A stretch of DNA of 64,000 nucleotides from Neoechinorhynchus agilis (Eukaryota; Acanthocephala), in assembly GCA_051530055.1 (NCBI GenBank), contig CM121341.1, forward strand, positions 11,532,001-11,596,000. Reading direction: 5' to 3'. The notes under the pieces were generated by a model. It had not been told where the DNA came from and did not search any database. It worked only from the letters and a program-made list of their open reading frames with translations. Made by a program: the position numbers and the translations under genes. This document shows, piece by piece, positions 48,330-59,500 of the stretch (position 1 is the first letter of the stretch; each line of letters begins with the position of its first letter).

Positions 48330-49420
48330 CAAGCAGGCGAACAAGTTGATAAATTTCTCTCACATGAAACGATATTCCTGATCAAGGATACCATCTTCAT
48401 TCCAAAATTGCAGTATGAGCTGCACACATCATATATTTTAGACATAAGGATAAGCTGGCAAAATTAGACGAGACGGTGGAAGCCTCTCTCTCGAGAAAAT
48501 TTTAAATACTCAGCTGTCGGGCGAGACCTGACGTCAAGCTTCCTTGCCTCTGTCGTCCGGCGGTTTGAGTATCCGAAAAACAACCGATATTTCTTTTCCA
48601 GCTTATTTGGGATCGTATTAAGCAAGCCCAAAAATAGTTCAGTCTTTTCTTTGCAATTATTACAGGTTGGATAAAGAATTCATGGAGGCTGTTGGTTTTT
48701 GGTTTATAGATCCCGATGCTCTATAATCTCAGATTCTTGTGACCTGGTGAACGGAAATCGATTTGCGACAGTCTCGACTAAAGAATCAGGGGATTGCCTT
48801 AACATTCTCTCAATCGCTTCACCCTTCTCACGGTCGAGAACGTAAGGATTGCAGTTTCCCTAAGACTTTGGGCACCGACGTGACGAAGCGACTGTAGTAC
48901 CACCGGACGCCATGGTTTCGTCTGTCGGCAATCAGGCGGAAGGTCTCACAAAACGTCTAAGTGAACGCAATGATCCTACTTTGCATTGAATACTGTGAAT
49001 GCGCTCAACATCCTATTGCCAAACAATCTTTGTCTATTCGATGGCCGCCGTAGACCGGACGGTGTCACAGTATTCCCGTGGCGAGAAGGAAAATGCATTC
49101 TCTGGGACCACGCTCGCAGCAAGCAACATAAAATTCGCCACTATTAAACCCGGGGTAGCAGCGGCCGTCGCTGAGAACCGCAAAAAGACAAAATACCGGG
49201 ACCTGAGTCGAAATCATTATTTAGTTCCCCTTGGCGTCATGACACTGATCCTTTGCTATTGCTACGAAGGACATGGTCAATAAATTGCATAAGATTGAGA
49301 CGGAATAACCGGCGATCTGGGATCACGCAAACATTTCGGTGAAATAACGAATATTGTGCAACGGGGAACGCTGCATCCGTCCTTTCGACCGTTATACCAG
49401 AACGGGAAAATTTAAATAAA
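48330..49420 (+). mobile_element. retroelement 3' fragment, copy C
   Basis: Plus-strand pieces: KFLSHETIFLIKDTIFIPKL then QYELHTSYIL (RT thumb/linker), later DGRRRPDGVTVFPWREGKC, AASNIKFATIKPGVAAAVAE and KKTKYRDLSRNHYLVPLGVM, and near the end GNAASVLSTVIPE. Frames are broken many times. Same family as 23.0 kb (-) and 20.8 kb. It lies about 110 bases after the stop of repeat-protein copy 1 and is duplicated with it. Confidence 0.7.
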
Positions 49421-49849
49421 ATTATTTTGAATGCACGATTTGTGGATAGATGCGGTGAAATCGGAATTTTTCTTTGAAAAACCTAACCGATATTGATGTT
49501 TTTAGCAAACGTCGTTGAAAATTGTACAACAAGTTACTAAAACTTTAATTCCATCCTATCATACCTAAGCAAAAAAAACTACTCGGGAAAGTAATTTTGA
49601 AAAACTAAACAATCCACCTTCAAGTGCGAATAAAACACTCAAAAATCATGATAAAGACACAATATTGTCCCAAAATATTTGAATCAATAAATTCTTTTAA
49701 TTTTTACGCAAGATACAAACATGAAACATTTAATCTTCAAACACCTTATTCGACTGACAATAAGTTGTCGTTTTTTAGATTTTTCTAAGTGGTTAAAGCG
49801 CATTTTTTTTGCTTAGGTATTTTAATTCGTGAAATTTTTACTTTGAGCA

Positions 49850-49970
49850 AATTAATGAATGGTAGTATATTTAAACACGACGGAAACATTCCAGCCAATT
49901 AGATTACGTCATTAACTAATACTCGCATGCAAAACCTATTTCTGGGAGTCTAGAATGATGATTTGTTACC
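49850..49970 (+). promoter_or_regulatory. upstream module P, copy 2a
   Basis: Same module as 46,735-46,860: CCAGCCAATTAGATTACGTC, ATTAACTAATACTCGCATGC, TCTGGGAGTCTAGAATGATG. About 420-530 bases upstream of the second gene copy. Confidence 0.5.
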
Positions 49971-50194
49971 TACGGGGTTTTCACCCATAATAGCTAGTTT
50001 TGAATTATGCCCTCCGCTCCTAATATTTTGTAAAAAAAATCCACGAGAACCATCTCGTTCTCAGAATTGCAAAATTTAAAAGTTTTTCCTTTACACATTT
50101 TAGAAAATAATTTAATAAAATTCTAATCTTTTTCCTTGTATAAAAACGCATTTGCTAAATCATTTTTTATTCGCGAAATTTTTACTCTTAACAA

Positions 50195-50313
50195 ATCAAT
50201 GTATAATTTTATATTTCTACATGCTGAAAACATCCCAGCCAATTAGATTATATCATTAATTAATAGTCTCGTGCAAAACCCATTCCTGAGAGACTACATC
50301 GGTGATTTGTTAA
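50195..50313 (+). promoter_or_regulatory. upstream module P, copy 2b
   Basis: A more diverged copy: CCCAGCCAATTAGATTATAT, CATTAATTAATAGTCTCGTG, CATTCCTGAGAGACTACATC and GGTGATTTGTTA. Lies about 70-185 bases before the ATG at 50,380. Confidence 0.5.
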
Positions 50314-50379
50314 CTAAGGCGCTTTCTCCCAACTTTGCAAGTTTTGATTTTCGTTCTTCGCTACTTAAAATTTTTCAAG

Positions 50380-52221
50380 ATGCCAGGAAACCGATCTCGT
50401 TCTAGGAGTTCCAAACGTAAAATCCCAAATGTGAACAAAACTGGAAAGCAAATCAATTTTCCCCGACGAGAGGAGTTTGGTTATTACGCTAAATACGACG
50501 TTTGGACTGGTAGACGTTCCAAGCTCAATCGAAATGCGACAAATCAACTATCACAAGCAATCAATGGCGCAGATAATATTGGAGATAATCGGAAATATAT
50601 ATGGAATAGTTCGAACTGTTTCACGGGAATCCGTAATGATCGAGGATTCGATAATAAAAATCAGGATTTAAGAACTCGAAATGAGAGCAGTCAAGATTCC
50701 ATGGACAACGAGAAAAACTCTGATTCATCCAAAATTTGGTATTGCGGTCGCAATAGAAACTATGATGCTAACAATGATGCATTGTTTTTCCGAAAAAATT
50801 GTAGAGGAAGATTACGCTCCACCTGCAAAGAAGGTGATAAAGAATTCCAAACATCCGGTTTTTTCAATCATTGGAAAAAATCAAATACAAGGTCCTCGAT
50901 ATCTTCACGAAGCAATGTATTGCAATCTAACGAATCAGAGCGGGGCTTGGAATTGGAAGTAAAAGAGCCAGTCGAACGGGGCCAACGAATTATTGATGAG
51001 TCAAAATCTGATGCTGAGCAGTTTTCATCGGATGCCGCATGCGGCTGGGGTTTAATAGTAAAAGAGCCAGTCGAATGGGGCCAACGGATAATTGATGAAC
51101 AAGAGTCTGATGTTGAGCAGTTTTCATATGATAATGGATGCGGCTGGGGTTTAAAAGTAAAAGAGCCAGTCGAATGGGGCCAACGAATTATTGATGAACA
51201 AGAGTCTGATGTTGAGCAGTTTTCATATGATGATGGATGCGGCTGGGGTTTAAAAGTAAAACAGCCAGCCGAATGGGGCCAACGGATTATTGATGAACAA
51301 GAGTCTGATTTGAGCGGTTTTCATATGATGATGGATGCGGCTGGGGTTTAAAAGTAAAAGAGCCAGTCGAATGGGGCCAACGGATTATTGATGAACCAGA
51401 GTCTGATGTCGGCAGTTTTCATATGATGATGGATGCGCTGGGTTTAAAAGTAAAAGAGCCAATCGAATGGAACCAACGAATAATTGATGAGCCAAGGTCT
51501 ACTGTTGAGCAGTTTTCATATGATGATGGATGCGGCTGGGGTTTAAAAGTAAAAGAGCCAATCGAATGGAACCAACGAATAATTGATGAGCCAAGGTATA
51601 CTGGTGGAGCAGTTTTCATATAATGATGGATGCGGCTGGGGTTTAAAAGTAGAAGAGCCAGTCGAATGGGGCCAACGGATAATTGATGATCCTGAGTCTG
51701 ATGTTGAGCAGTTTTCATATGATGATGGATGCGGCTGGGGTTTAAAAGTAAAAGAGCCATTCCTATGGGGTCAACGCCTAATTGATGAGCCAAAGTCTGA
51801 TCTCGAGCAGTTTTCATCTGATGCTGGATGCGGCTTAGGCTTAGAAGAACCATGTTTGGATTCACTGTTAATTAACGAGTCAAAAACACCAAATATTCGC
51901 GATATTTGCTTTCTTTCCAGTGCGAATGGCGACCCCGAGCCAAGTCAATATATCGAGAAACCATTGGATTCTACAGGAAAAACTCAGCAGACTGGTTACT
52001 TAGGTCCAGAGGAAAGGAACATGAAAATTTTCCTGGATGATGGTACTGTTCGATCAAAATTCAGATATGATCTGGATAGGGTTCTCTCTAGGATTGGGAT
52101 GACACTCGAGGAGTTCCGAGAATATTTTGGAGACGAAGGACCGGATAATATTTTAAAAGCTGCTGTGCTGGGTTTGCGCAAAATCGAAAGGAAGAGAAAT
52201 CTCTATGGCTGTATGTTATAA
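50380..52221 (+). pseudogene. 33-residue-repeat protein, copy 2 (frameshifted in repeats)
   Basis: Begins MPGNRSRSRSSKRK, almost identical to copy 1 up to the repeats, then carries nine repeat units instead of two. Indels disturb the frame between about 51,309 and 51,606: one base lost in GAGTCTGATTTGAGC, one in GATGTCGGCAG, two in GATGCGCTGGGTTT, and one gained in TATACTGGTGGAG. The net change is -3, so the frame is recovered for the last two and a half units and the conserved C-terminus, but a stop at 51,349-51,351 lies inside the shifted stretch. It also lacks the 24-codon segment GANTQIGLYRNE...TIN of copy 1. Either a recent pseudogene or an intact gene with assembly errors in the repeats; the equivalent repeats in copy 3 are in frame. 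Confidence 0.7.
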
Positions 52222-52329
52222 ATATATAATAAGTGTTTAATTTTATAAATTCTATAAGTTATTTGTAAGGATTTTTCAATTTCCACATTACAAGAAACAT
52301 CTCAGGTACTGCAGCAATTTAAGCCAATC

Positions 52330-53410
52330 TCCAAGCAGGCGAACAAGTTGATGAATTTCTCTCACATGAAACGATATTCCTGATCAAGGATACCATCTTC
52401 ATTCCAAAAATTGCAGTATGAGCTGCACACATCATATATTTTAGACTAGGGACAAGCTGGCAAAATTAGACGGTGGAAGCCTCTCTCTCGAGAAAATTTT
52501 AAATACTCAGCTGTCGGGCGAGACCTGACGTCAAGCTTCCTTGCTTCTGTCGTCCAACGGTTTGGGTATCCGAAAAACAACCGATATTTCTTTTCCAGCT
52601 TATTTGGGATCGTATTAAGCAAGCCCCAAAATAGTTCAGTCTTTTCTTTGCAATTATTGCAGGTTGGATGAAGAATTCGTGGAGGCTGTTGGTTTTTGGT
52701 TTATAGATCCCGATGCTCTATAATCTCAGATTCTTGTGACCTGGTGAACGGAAATCGATTTGCGACAGTCTCGACTAAAGAATCAGGGGGTTGCCTTAAC
52801 ATTCTCTCAATCGCTTCACCCTTCTCACGGTCGAGAACGTAAGGATTGCAGTTTCCCTAAGACTTTGGGTACCGACGTGACGAAGCGACTGTAGTACCAC
52901 CGGACGCCATGGTTTCGTCTGTCGGCAATCAGGCGGAAGGTCTCACAAAACGTCTAAGTGAACGCAATGATCTTACTTTGCATTGAATACTGTGAATGCG
53001 CTCAACATCCTATTGCCAAACAATCTTTGTCTATTCGATGGCCGCCGTAGACCGGACGGTGTATCAGTATTCCCGTGGCGAGAAGGAAAATGCATTCTCT
53101 GGGACACCATTCGCAGCAAGCAACATAAAATTCGCCACTATTAAACCAGGGGTAGCAGCGGCCGTCGCTGAGAACCGCAAAAAGACAAAATACCGGGACC
53201 TGAGTCGAAATCATTATTTAGTTCCCCTTGGCGTCATGACACTGATCCTTTGCTATTGCTACGAAGGACATGGTCAATAAATTGTATAAAAGATTGAGAC
53301 GAATAACCGGCGATCTAAGATCACGCAAACATTTCGGTGAAATACCCATGGCTGTGCAACGGGCAACGCTGCATCCGTCCTTTCGACCGTTATACCAGAA
53401 CGGGAAAATT
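52330..53410 (+). mobile_element. retroelement 3' fragment, copy D
   Basis: Nearly identical to copy C (48,330-49,420) with small differences such as TTCGCAGCAAGCAAC for CTCGCAGCAAGCAAC. Same broken frames, so it was duplicated after the element had decayed, as part of the unit carrying the repeat-protein gene. Confidence 0.75.
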
Positions 53411-53849
53411 TAAATAAAATTATTTTGAATGCACGATTTGTGGATAGATGCGGTGAAATCGGAATTTTTCTTTGAAAAACCTAACCGATATCGATGTTTT
53501 TAGCAAACGTCGTTGAGAATTGCGCTACTAAAACTTTAATTCCATCCTATCATACTCTAGCAAATTCGCTACTCGGGAAAGTAATTTTGAAAAACTAAAT
53601 AATCCACCTTCAAGTGCGAATAAAACACTTCAAAAAATCATGATAAAGACATGTAATAAATATTGTCCCAAAATATTTGAATCAATAAATTCTTTTAATT
53701 TTTACGCAAGATACAAACATGAAACATTTAATCTTCAAACACCTTTTATTCGACTGACAATAAGTTGTCGTTTTTTAGATTTTTCTAAGTGGTTAAAGCG
53801 CATTTTTTTGCTTAGGTATTTTAATTCGTGAAATTTTTACTTTGAGCAA

Positions 53850-53970
53850 ATTAATGAATGGTAGTATATTTAAACATGACGGAAACATTCCAGCCAATTA
53901 GATTACGTCATTATCTAATACTCGCATGCAAAACCTATTTCTGGGAGTCTAGAATGATGATTTGTTACCT
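53850..53970 (+). promoter_or_regulatory. upstream module P, copy 3a
   Basis: Near-identical to 49,850-49,970, reproduced with the unit (ATTAGATTACGTCATTATCT, TCTGGGAGTCTAGAATGATG). Confidence 0.5.
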
Positions 53971-54194
53971 ACGGGGTTTTCACCCATAATAGCTAGTTTT
54001 GAATTATGCCCTCCGCTCCTAATATTTTGTAAAAAAAATCCACGAGAACCATCTCGTTCTCAGAATTGCAAAATTTAAAAGTTTTTCCTTTACACATTTT
54101 AGAAAATAATTTAATAAAATTCTAATATTTTTTCTTGTATAAAAACGCATTTGCTAAATCATTTTTTATTCGCGAAATTTTTACTCTTAACAAA

Positions 54195-54310
54195 TCAATG
54201 TATAATTTTATATTTCTGTATGCTGAAAACATCCCAGCCACTAGATTATATCATTAACTAATAGTCTCGTGCAAAACCCATTCCTGATAGACTACATCGG
54301 TGATTTGTTA
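54195..54310 (+). promoter_or_regulatory. upstream module P, copy 3b
   Basis: Near-identical to 50,195-50,313, with CCCAGCCACTAGATTATATC where two bases of the AATT core are lost. Confidence 0.5.
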
Positions 54311-54374
54311 ACTACAGCTTTCTCCCAACTTTGCAAGTTTTGATTTTCGTTCTTCGCTACTTAAAATTTTTCAA

Positions 54375-56214
54375 GATGCCAGAAAACCGATCTCGTTCTA
54401 GAGTTCCAAACGTAAAATCCCAAATGTGAACAAAACTGGAAAGCAAATCAATTTTCCCCGACGAGAGGAGTTTGGTTATTACGCTAAATACGACGTTTGG
54501 ACTGGTAGACGTTCCAAGCTCAATCGAAATGCGACAAATCAACTATCACAAGCAATCAATGGCGCAGATAATATTGGAGATAATCGGAAATATATATGGA
54601 ATAGTTCGAACTGTTACACGGGAATCCGTAATGATCGAGGACTCGATAATAAAAATCAGGATTTAAGAACTCGAAATGAGAGCAGTCAAGATTCCATGGA
54701 CAACGAGAAAAACTCTGATTCATCCAAAATTTGGTATAGCGGTCGCAATAGAAACTATGATGCAACAATGATGCATTGTTTTTCCGGAAAATAGTAGAGG
54801 AAGATTAGGCTCCACCTGCAAAGAAGGTGATAAAGAATCTCCAAACATCCCGTTTTTTCAATCATCGGAAAAAATCAAATACAGTCCTCGGATATTCACG
54901 AAGCAATGTATTGCAATCTAACGAATCAGAGCGGGGCTTGGAATTGGAAGTAAAAGAGCCAGTCGAATGGGGCCAACGAATTATTGATGAGTCAAAATCT
55001 GATGCTGAGCAGTTTTCATCGGATGCCGCACGCGGCTGGGGTTTAATAGTAAAAGAGCCAGTCGAATGGTGCCAACGGATAATTGATGAACAAGAGTCTG
55101 ATGTTGAGCAGTTTTCATATGATAATGGATGCGGCTGGGGTTTAAAAGTAAAAGAGCCAGTCGAATGGGACCAACGAATTATTGATGAACAAGAGTCTGA
55201 TGTTGAGCAGTTTTCATATGATGATGGATGCGGCTAGGCTTAAAAGTAAAAGAGCCAGTCGAATGGGGCCAACGAATTATTGATGAACAAGAGTCTGATT
55301 TTGAGCGGTTTTCATATGATGATGGATGCGGCTGGGGTTTAAAAGTAAAAGAGCCAGTCGAATGGGGCCAACGAATTATTGATGAACAAGAGTCTGATGT
55401 TGAGCAGTTTTCATATGATGATGGATGCGGCTGGGGTTTAAAAGTAAAAAAGCCAGTCGAATGGAACCAACGAATAATTGATGAGCCAAGGTCTACTGTT
55501 GAGCAGTTTTCATATGATGATGGATGCGGCTGGGGTTTAAAAGTAAAAGAGCCAATCGAATGGAACCAACGAATAATTGATGAGCCAAGGTATACTGTTG
55601 AGCAGTTTTCATATAATGATGGATGCGGCTGGGGTTTAAAAGTAGAAGAGCCAGTCGAATGGGGCCAACGGATAATTGATGATCCTGAGTCTGATGTTGA
55701 GCAGTTTTCATATGATGATGGATGCGGCTGGGGTTTAAAAGTAAAAGAGCCATTCCTATGGGGTCAACGCCTAATTGATGAGCCAAAGTCTGATCTCGAG
55801 CAGTTTTCATCTGATGCTGGATGCGGCTTAGGCTTAGAAGAACCATGTTTGGATTCACTGTTAATTAACGAGTCAAAAACACCAAATATTCGCGATATTT
55901 GCTTTCTTTCCAGTGCGAATGGCGACCCCGAGCCAAGTCAATATATCGAGAAACCATTGGATTTTACAGGAAAAACTCAGCAGACTGGTTACTTAGGTAC
56001 AGAGGAAAGGAACATGAAAATTTTCCTGGATGATGGTACTGTTCGATCAAAATTCAGATATGATCTGGATAGGGTTCTCTCTAGGATTGGGATGACACTC
56101 GAGGAGTTCCGAGAATATTTTGGAGACGAAGGACCGGATAATATTTTGAAAGCTGCTGTGCTGGGTTTGCGCAAAATCGAAAGGAAGAGAAATCTCTATG
56201 GCTGTATGTTATAA
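54375..56214 (+). pseudogene. 33-residue-repeat protein, copy 3 (broken)
   Basis: The start region has lost one G (TTCTAGAGTTCC for TTCTAGGAGTTCC), which shifts the frame after nine codons; further losses occur near 54,763 (GATGCAACAATG) and 54,787 (CCGGAAAATAG), a gain near 54,839 (AGAATCTCC) and a 3-base net loss near 54,883-54,895. The repeat region has nine units, all in one frame except that GGCTAGGCT at 55,232-55,240 creates a stop. From 55,228 to 56,214 the frame is open through the conserved C-terminus to YGCML. Net indel sum is -5, so the original frame is not regained from the start. Two bases shorter than copy 2, as the indel count predicts. Confidence 0.7.
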
Positions 56215-56329
56215 ATATATAATAAGTGTTTAATTTTATAAATTCTATAAGTTATTTGTAAGGATTTTTCAATTTCCACATTACAAGAAACATCTCAGGT
56301 ACTGCAGCAATTTAAGCCAATCTCCAAGC

Positions 56330-56585
56330 AGGCGAACAAGTTGATGAATTTCTCTCACATGAAACGATATTCCTGATCAAGGATACCATCTTCATTCCAA
56401 AATTGCAGTATGAGCTGCACACATCATATATTTTAGACATAAGGATAAGCTGGCAAAATTAGACGAGACGGTGGAAGCCTCTCTCTCGAGAAAATTTTAA
56501 ATACTCAGCTGTCGGGCGAGACCTGACGTCAAGCTTCCTTGCCTCTGTCGTCCGGCGGTTTTGGTATCCGAAAAACAACCGATAT
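56330..56585 (+). mobile_element. retroelement 3' fragment, copy E, cut by satellite
   Basis: Same start as copies C and D, up to a frame reading LPLSSGGFGIRKTTDI, a clear match to the conserved (S/R)GGLGIR motif after the RT of this family. It stops abruptly at CCGATAT (56,585), where the satellite begins; copies C and D continue CCGATATTTCTTTTCC. Confidence 0.75.
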
Positions 56586-59500
56586 AAAAAATATTGAAGT
56601 CCAAAAAATAGTTAAATACAAATATCGTAGATTCGGGAAAAGCCTCAGTCATCCGTTGCGCCATCATGCATTTTCAGCAATCACGCGAATATACGGAAAT
56701 TTTTATCCTCGACTTGGACTATAGAAACCATATCTAAGCTCATAAAATAAAAATATTAAAATCACAAAAAATAGTTAAATACAAATATCGTAGATTCGGG
56801 AAAAGCCTCAGTCATCCGTTGCGCCATTATGAATTTTCAGCAATCACGCGAATATACGGAAATTTCATCCTCGACTTGGACTATAGAAACCATATCTAAG
56901 CTCATAAAATAAAAATATTAAAATCACAAAAAATAGTTAAATACAAATATCGTAGATTCGGGAAAAGCCTCAGTCATCCGTTGCGCAATTATGAATTTTC
57001 AGCAATCACGCAAATATACGGAAATTTCATCCTCGACTTGGACTATAGAAACCATATCTAAGCTCATAAAATAAAAATATTAAAATCACAAAAAATAGTT
57101 AAATACAAATATCGTAGATTCGGGAAAAGCCTCAGTCATCCGTTGCGCCATCATGCATTTTCAGCAATCACGCGAATATACGGAAATTTCATCCTCGACT
57201 TGGACTATAGAAACCATATCTAAGCTCATAAAAAAAAAATATTAAAATACAAAAAATAGTTAAATACAAATATCGTAGATTCGAAAACTCAGTCATCCGT
57301 TGCGCCATCATGCATTTTCAGCAATCACGCGAATATACGGAAATTTCATCCTCGACTTGGACTATAGAAACCATATCTAAGCTCATAAAAAAAAAATATT
57401 AAAATCCAAAAAATAGTTAAATACAAATATCGTAGATTCGGGAAAAGCCTCAGTCATCCGTTGCGCCATCATGCATTTTCAGCAATCACGCGAATATACG
57501 GAAATTTCATCCTCGACTTGGACTATAGAAACCATATCTAAGCTCATAAAACAAAAAAAATATTAAAATCCAAAAAATAGTTAAATACAAATATCGTAGA
57601 TTCGGGAAAAGCCTCAGTCATCCGTTGCGCCATTATGAATTTTCAGCAATCACGCGAATATACGGAAATTTCATCCTCGACTTGGACTATAGAAACCATA
57701 TCTAAGCTCATAAAATAAAAATATTAAAATCACAAAAAATAGTTAAATACAAATATCGTAGATTCGGGAAAAGCCTCAGTCATCCGTTGCGCCATTATGA
57801 ATTTTCAGCAATCACGCAAATATACGGAAATTTTTATCCTCGACTTGGACTATAGAAACCATATCTAAGCTCATAAAATAAAAATATTAAAATCACAAAA
57901 AATAGTTAAATACAAATATCGTAGATTCGGGAAAAGCCTCAGTCATCCGTTGCGCCATTATGAATTTTCAGCAATCACGCGAATATACGGAAATTTCATC
58001 CTCGACTTGGACTATAGAAACCATATCTAAGCTCATAAAATAAAAATATTAAAATCACAAAAAATAGTTAAATACAAATATCGTAGATTCGGGAAAAGCC
58101 TCAGTCATCCGTTGCGCCATTATGAATTTTCAGCAATCACGCGAATATACGGAAATTTCATCCTCGACTTGGACTATAGAAACCATATCTAAGCTCATAA
58201 AATAAAAATATTAAAATCACAAAAAATAGTTAAATACAAATATCGTAGATTCGGGAAAAGCCTCAGTCATCCGTTGCGCCATCATGCATTTTCAGCAATC
58301 ACGCGAATATACGGAAATTTCATCCTCGACTTGGACTATAGAAACCATATCTAAGCTCATAAAATAAAAATATTAAAATCACAAAAAATAGTTAAATACA
58401 AATATCGTAGATTCGGGAAAAGCCTCAGTCATCCGGTGCGCCATCATGCATTTTCAGCAATCACGCAAATATACGGAAATTTTTATCCTCGACTTGGACT
58501 ACAGAAACCATATCTAAGCTCATTAAACAAAAAAATATTGAAGTCCAAAAAATAGTTAAGTGCAAATATAGTAGATTCGGGAAAAACCTCAGTCATCCGT
58601 TGCGCCATCATGCATTTTCAGCAATCACGCAAATATACGGAAATTTTTATCCTCGACTTGGACTATAGAAACCATATCTAAGCTCATAAAATAAAAATAT
58701 TAAAATCACAAAAAATAGTTAAATACAAATATCGTAGATTCGGGAAAAGCCTCAGTCATCCGTTGCGCCATCATGCATTTTCAGCAATCACGCGAATATA
58801 CGGAAATTTCATCCTCGACTTGGACTAGAAACCATATCTAAGCTCATAAATAAAAATATTAAAATCACAAAAAATAGTTAAATACAAATATCGTAGATCG
58901 GGAAAAGCCTCAGTCATCCGTTGCGCCATTATGAATTTTCAGCAATCACGCAAATATACGGAAATTTTTATCCTCGACTTGGACTATAGAAACCATATCT
59001 AAGCTCATAAAATAAAAATATTAAAATCACAAAAAATAGTTAAATACAAATATCGTAGATTCGGGAAAAGCCTCAGTCATCCGTTGCGCCATTATGAATT
59101 TTCAGCAATCACGCGAATATACGGAAATTTCATCCTCGACTTGGACTATAGAAACCATATCTAAGCTCATAAAATAAAAATATTAAAATCACAAAAAATA
59201 GTTAAATACAAATATCGTAGATTCGAATGTCATCCTGCATATATTTCAGCAACACCAAATGAAATTCTCGATGACTATAGAAACCTATCTGCTCATAAAA
59301 TAAAAATATAAAATCACAAAAAATAAAACAAATATCGTAGATTCGGAAAAGCCTCAGTTGTTGCGCCATTATGAATTTTCAGCAATCACGCGAATATACG
59401 GAAATTTCATCCTCGACTTGACTATAGAAACCATATCTAAGTCATAAAATAAAAATAAATCACAAAAAAGTTAAATAAAATATCGTAGATTCGGGAAAAG

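Noticed and set aside
51419-51865. 148-codon minus-strand repeat protein (MNPNMVLLSLSRIQHQMK...)
   Set aside because: Antisense of the 99-bp coding repeats; open only because the repeat lacks stops in that frame. The same happens in copies 1 and 3.
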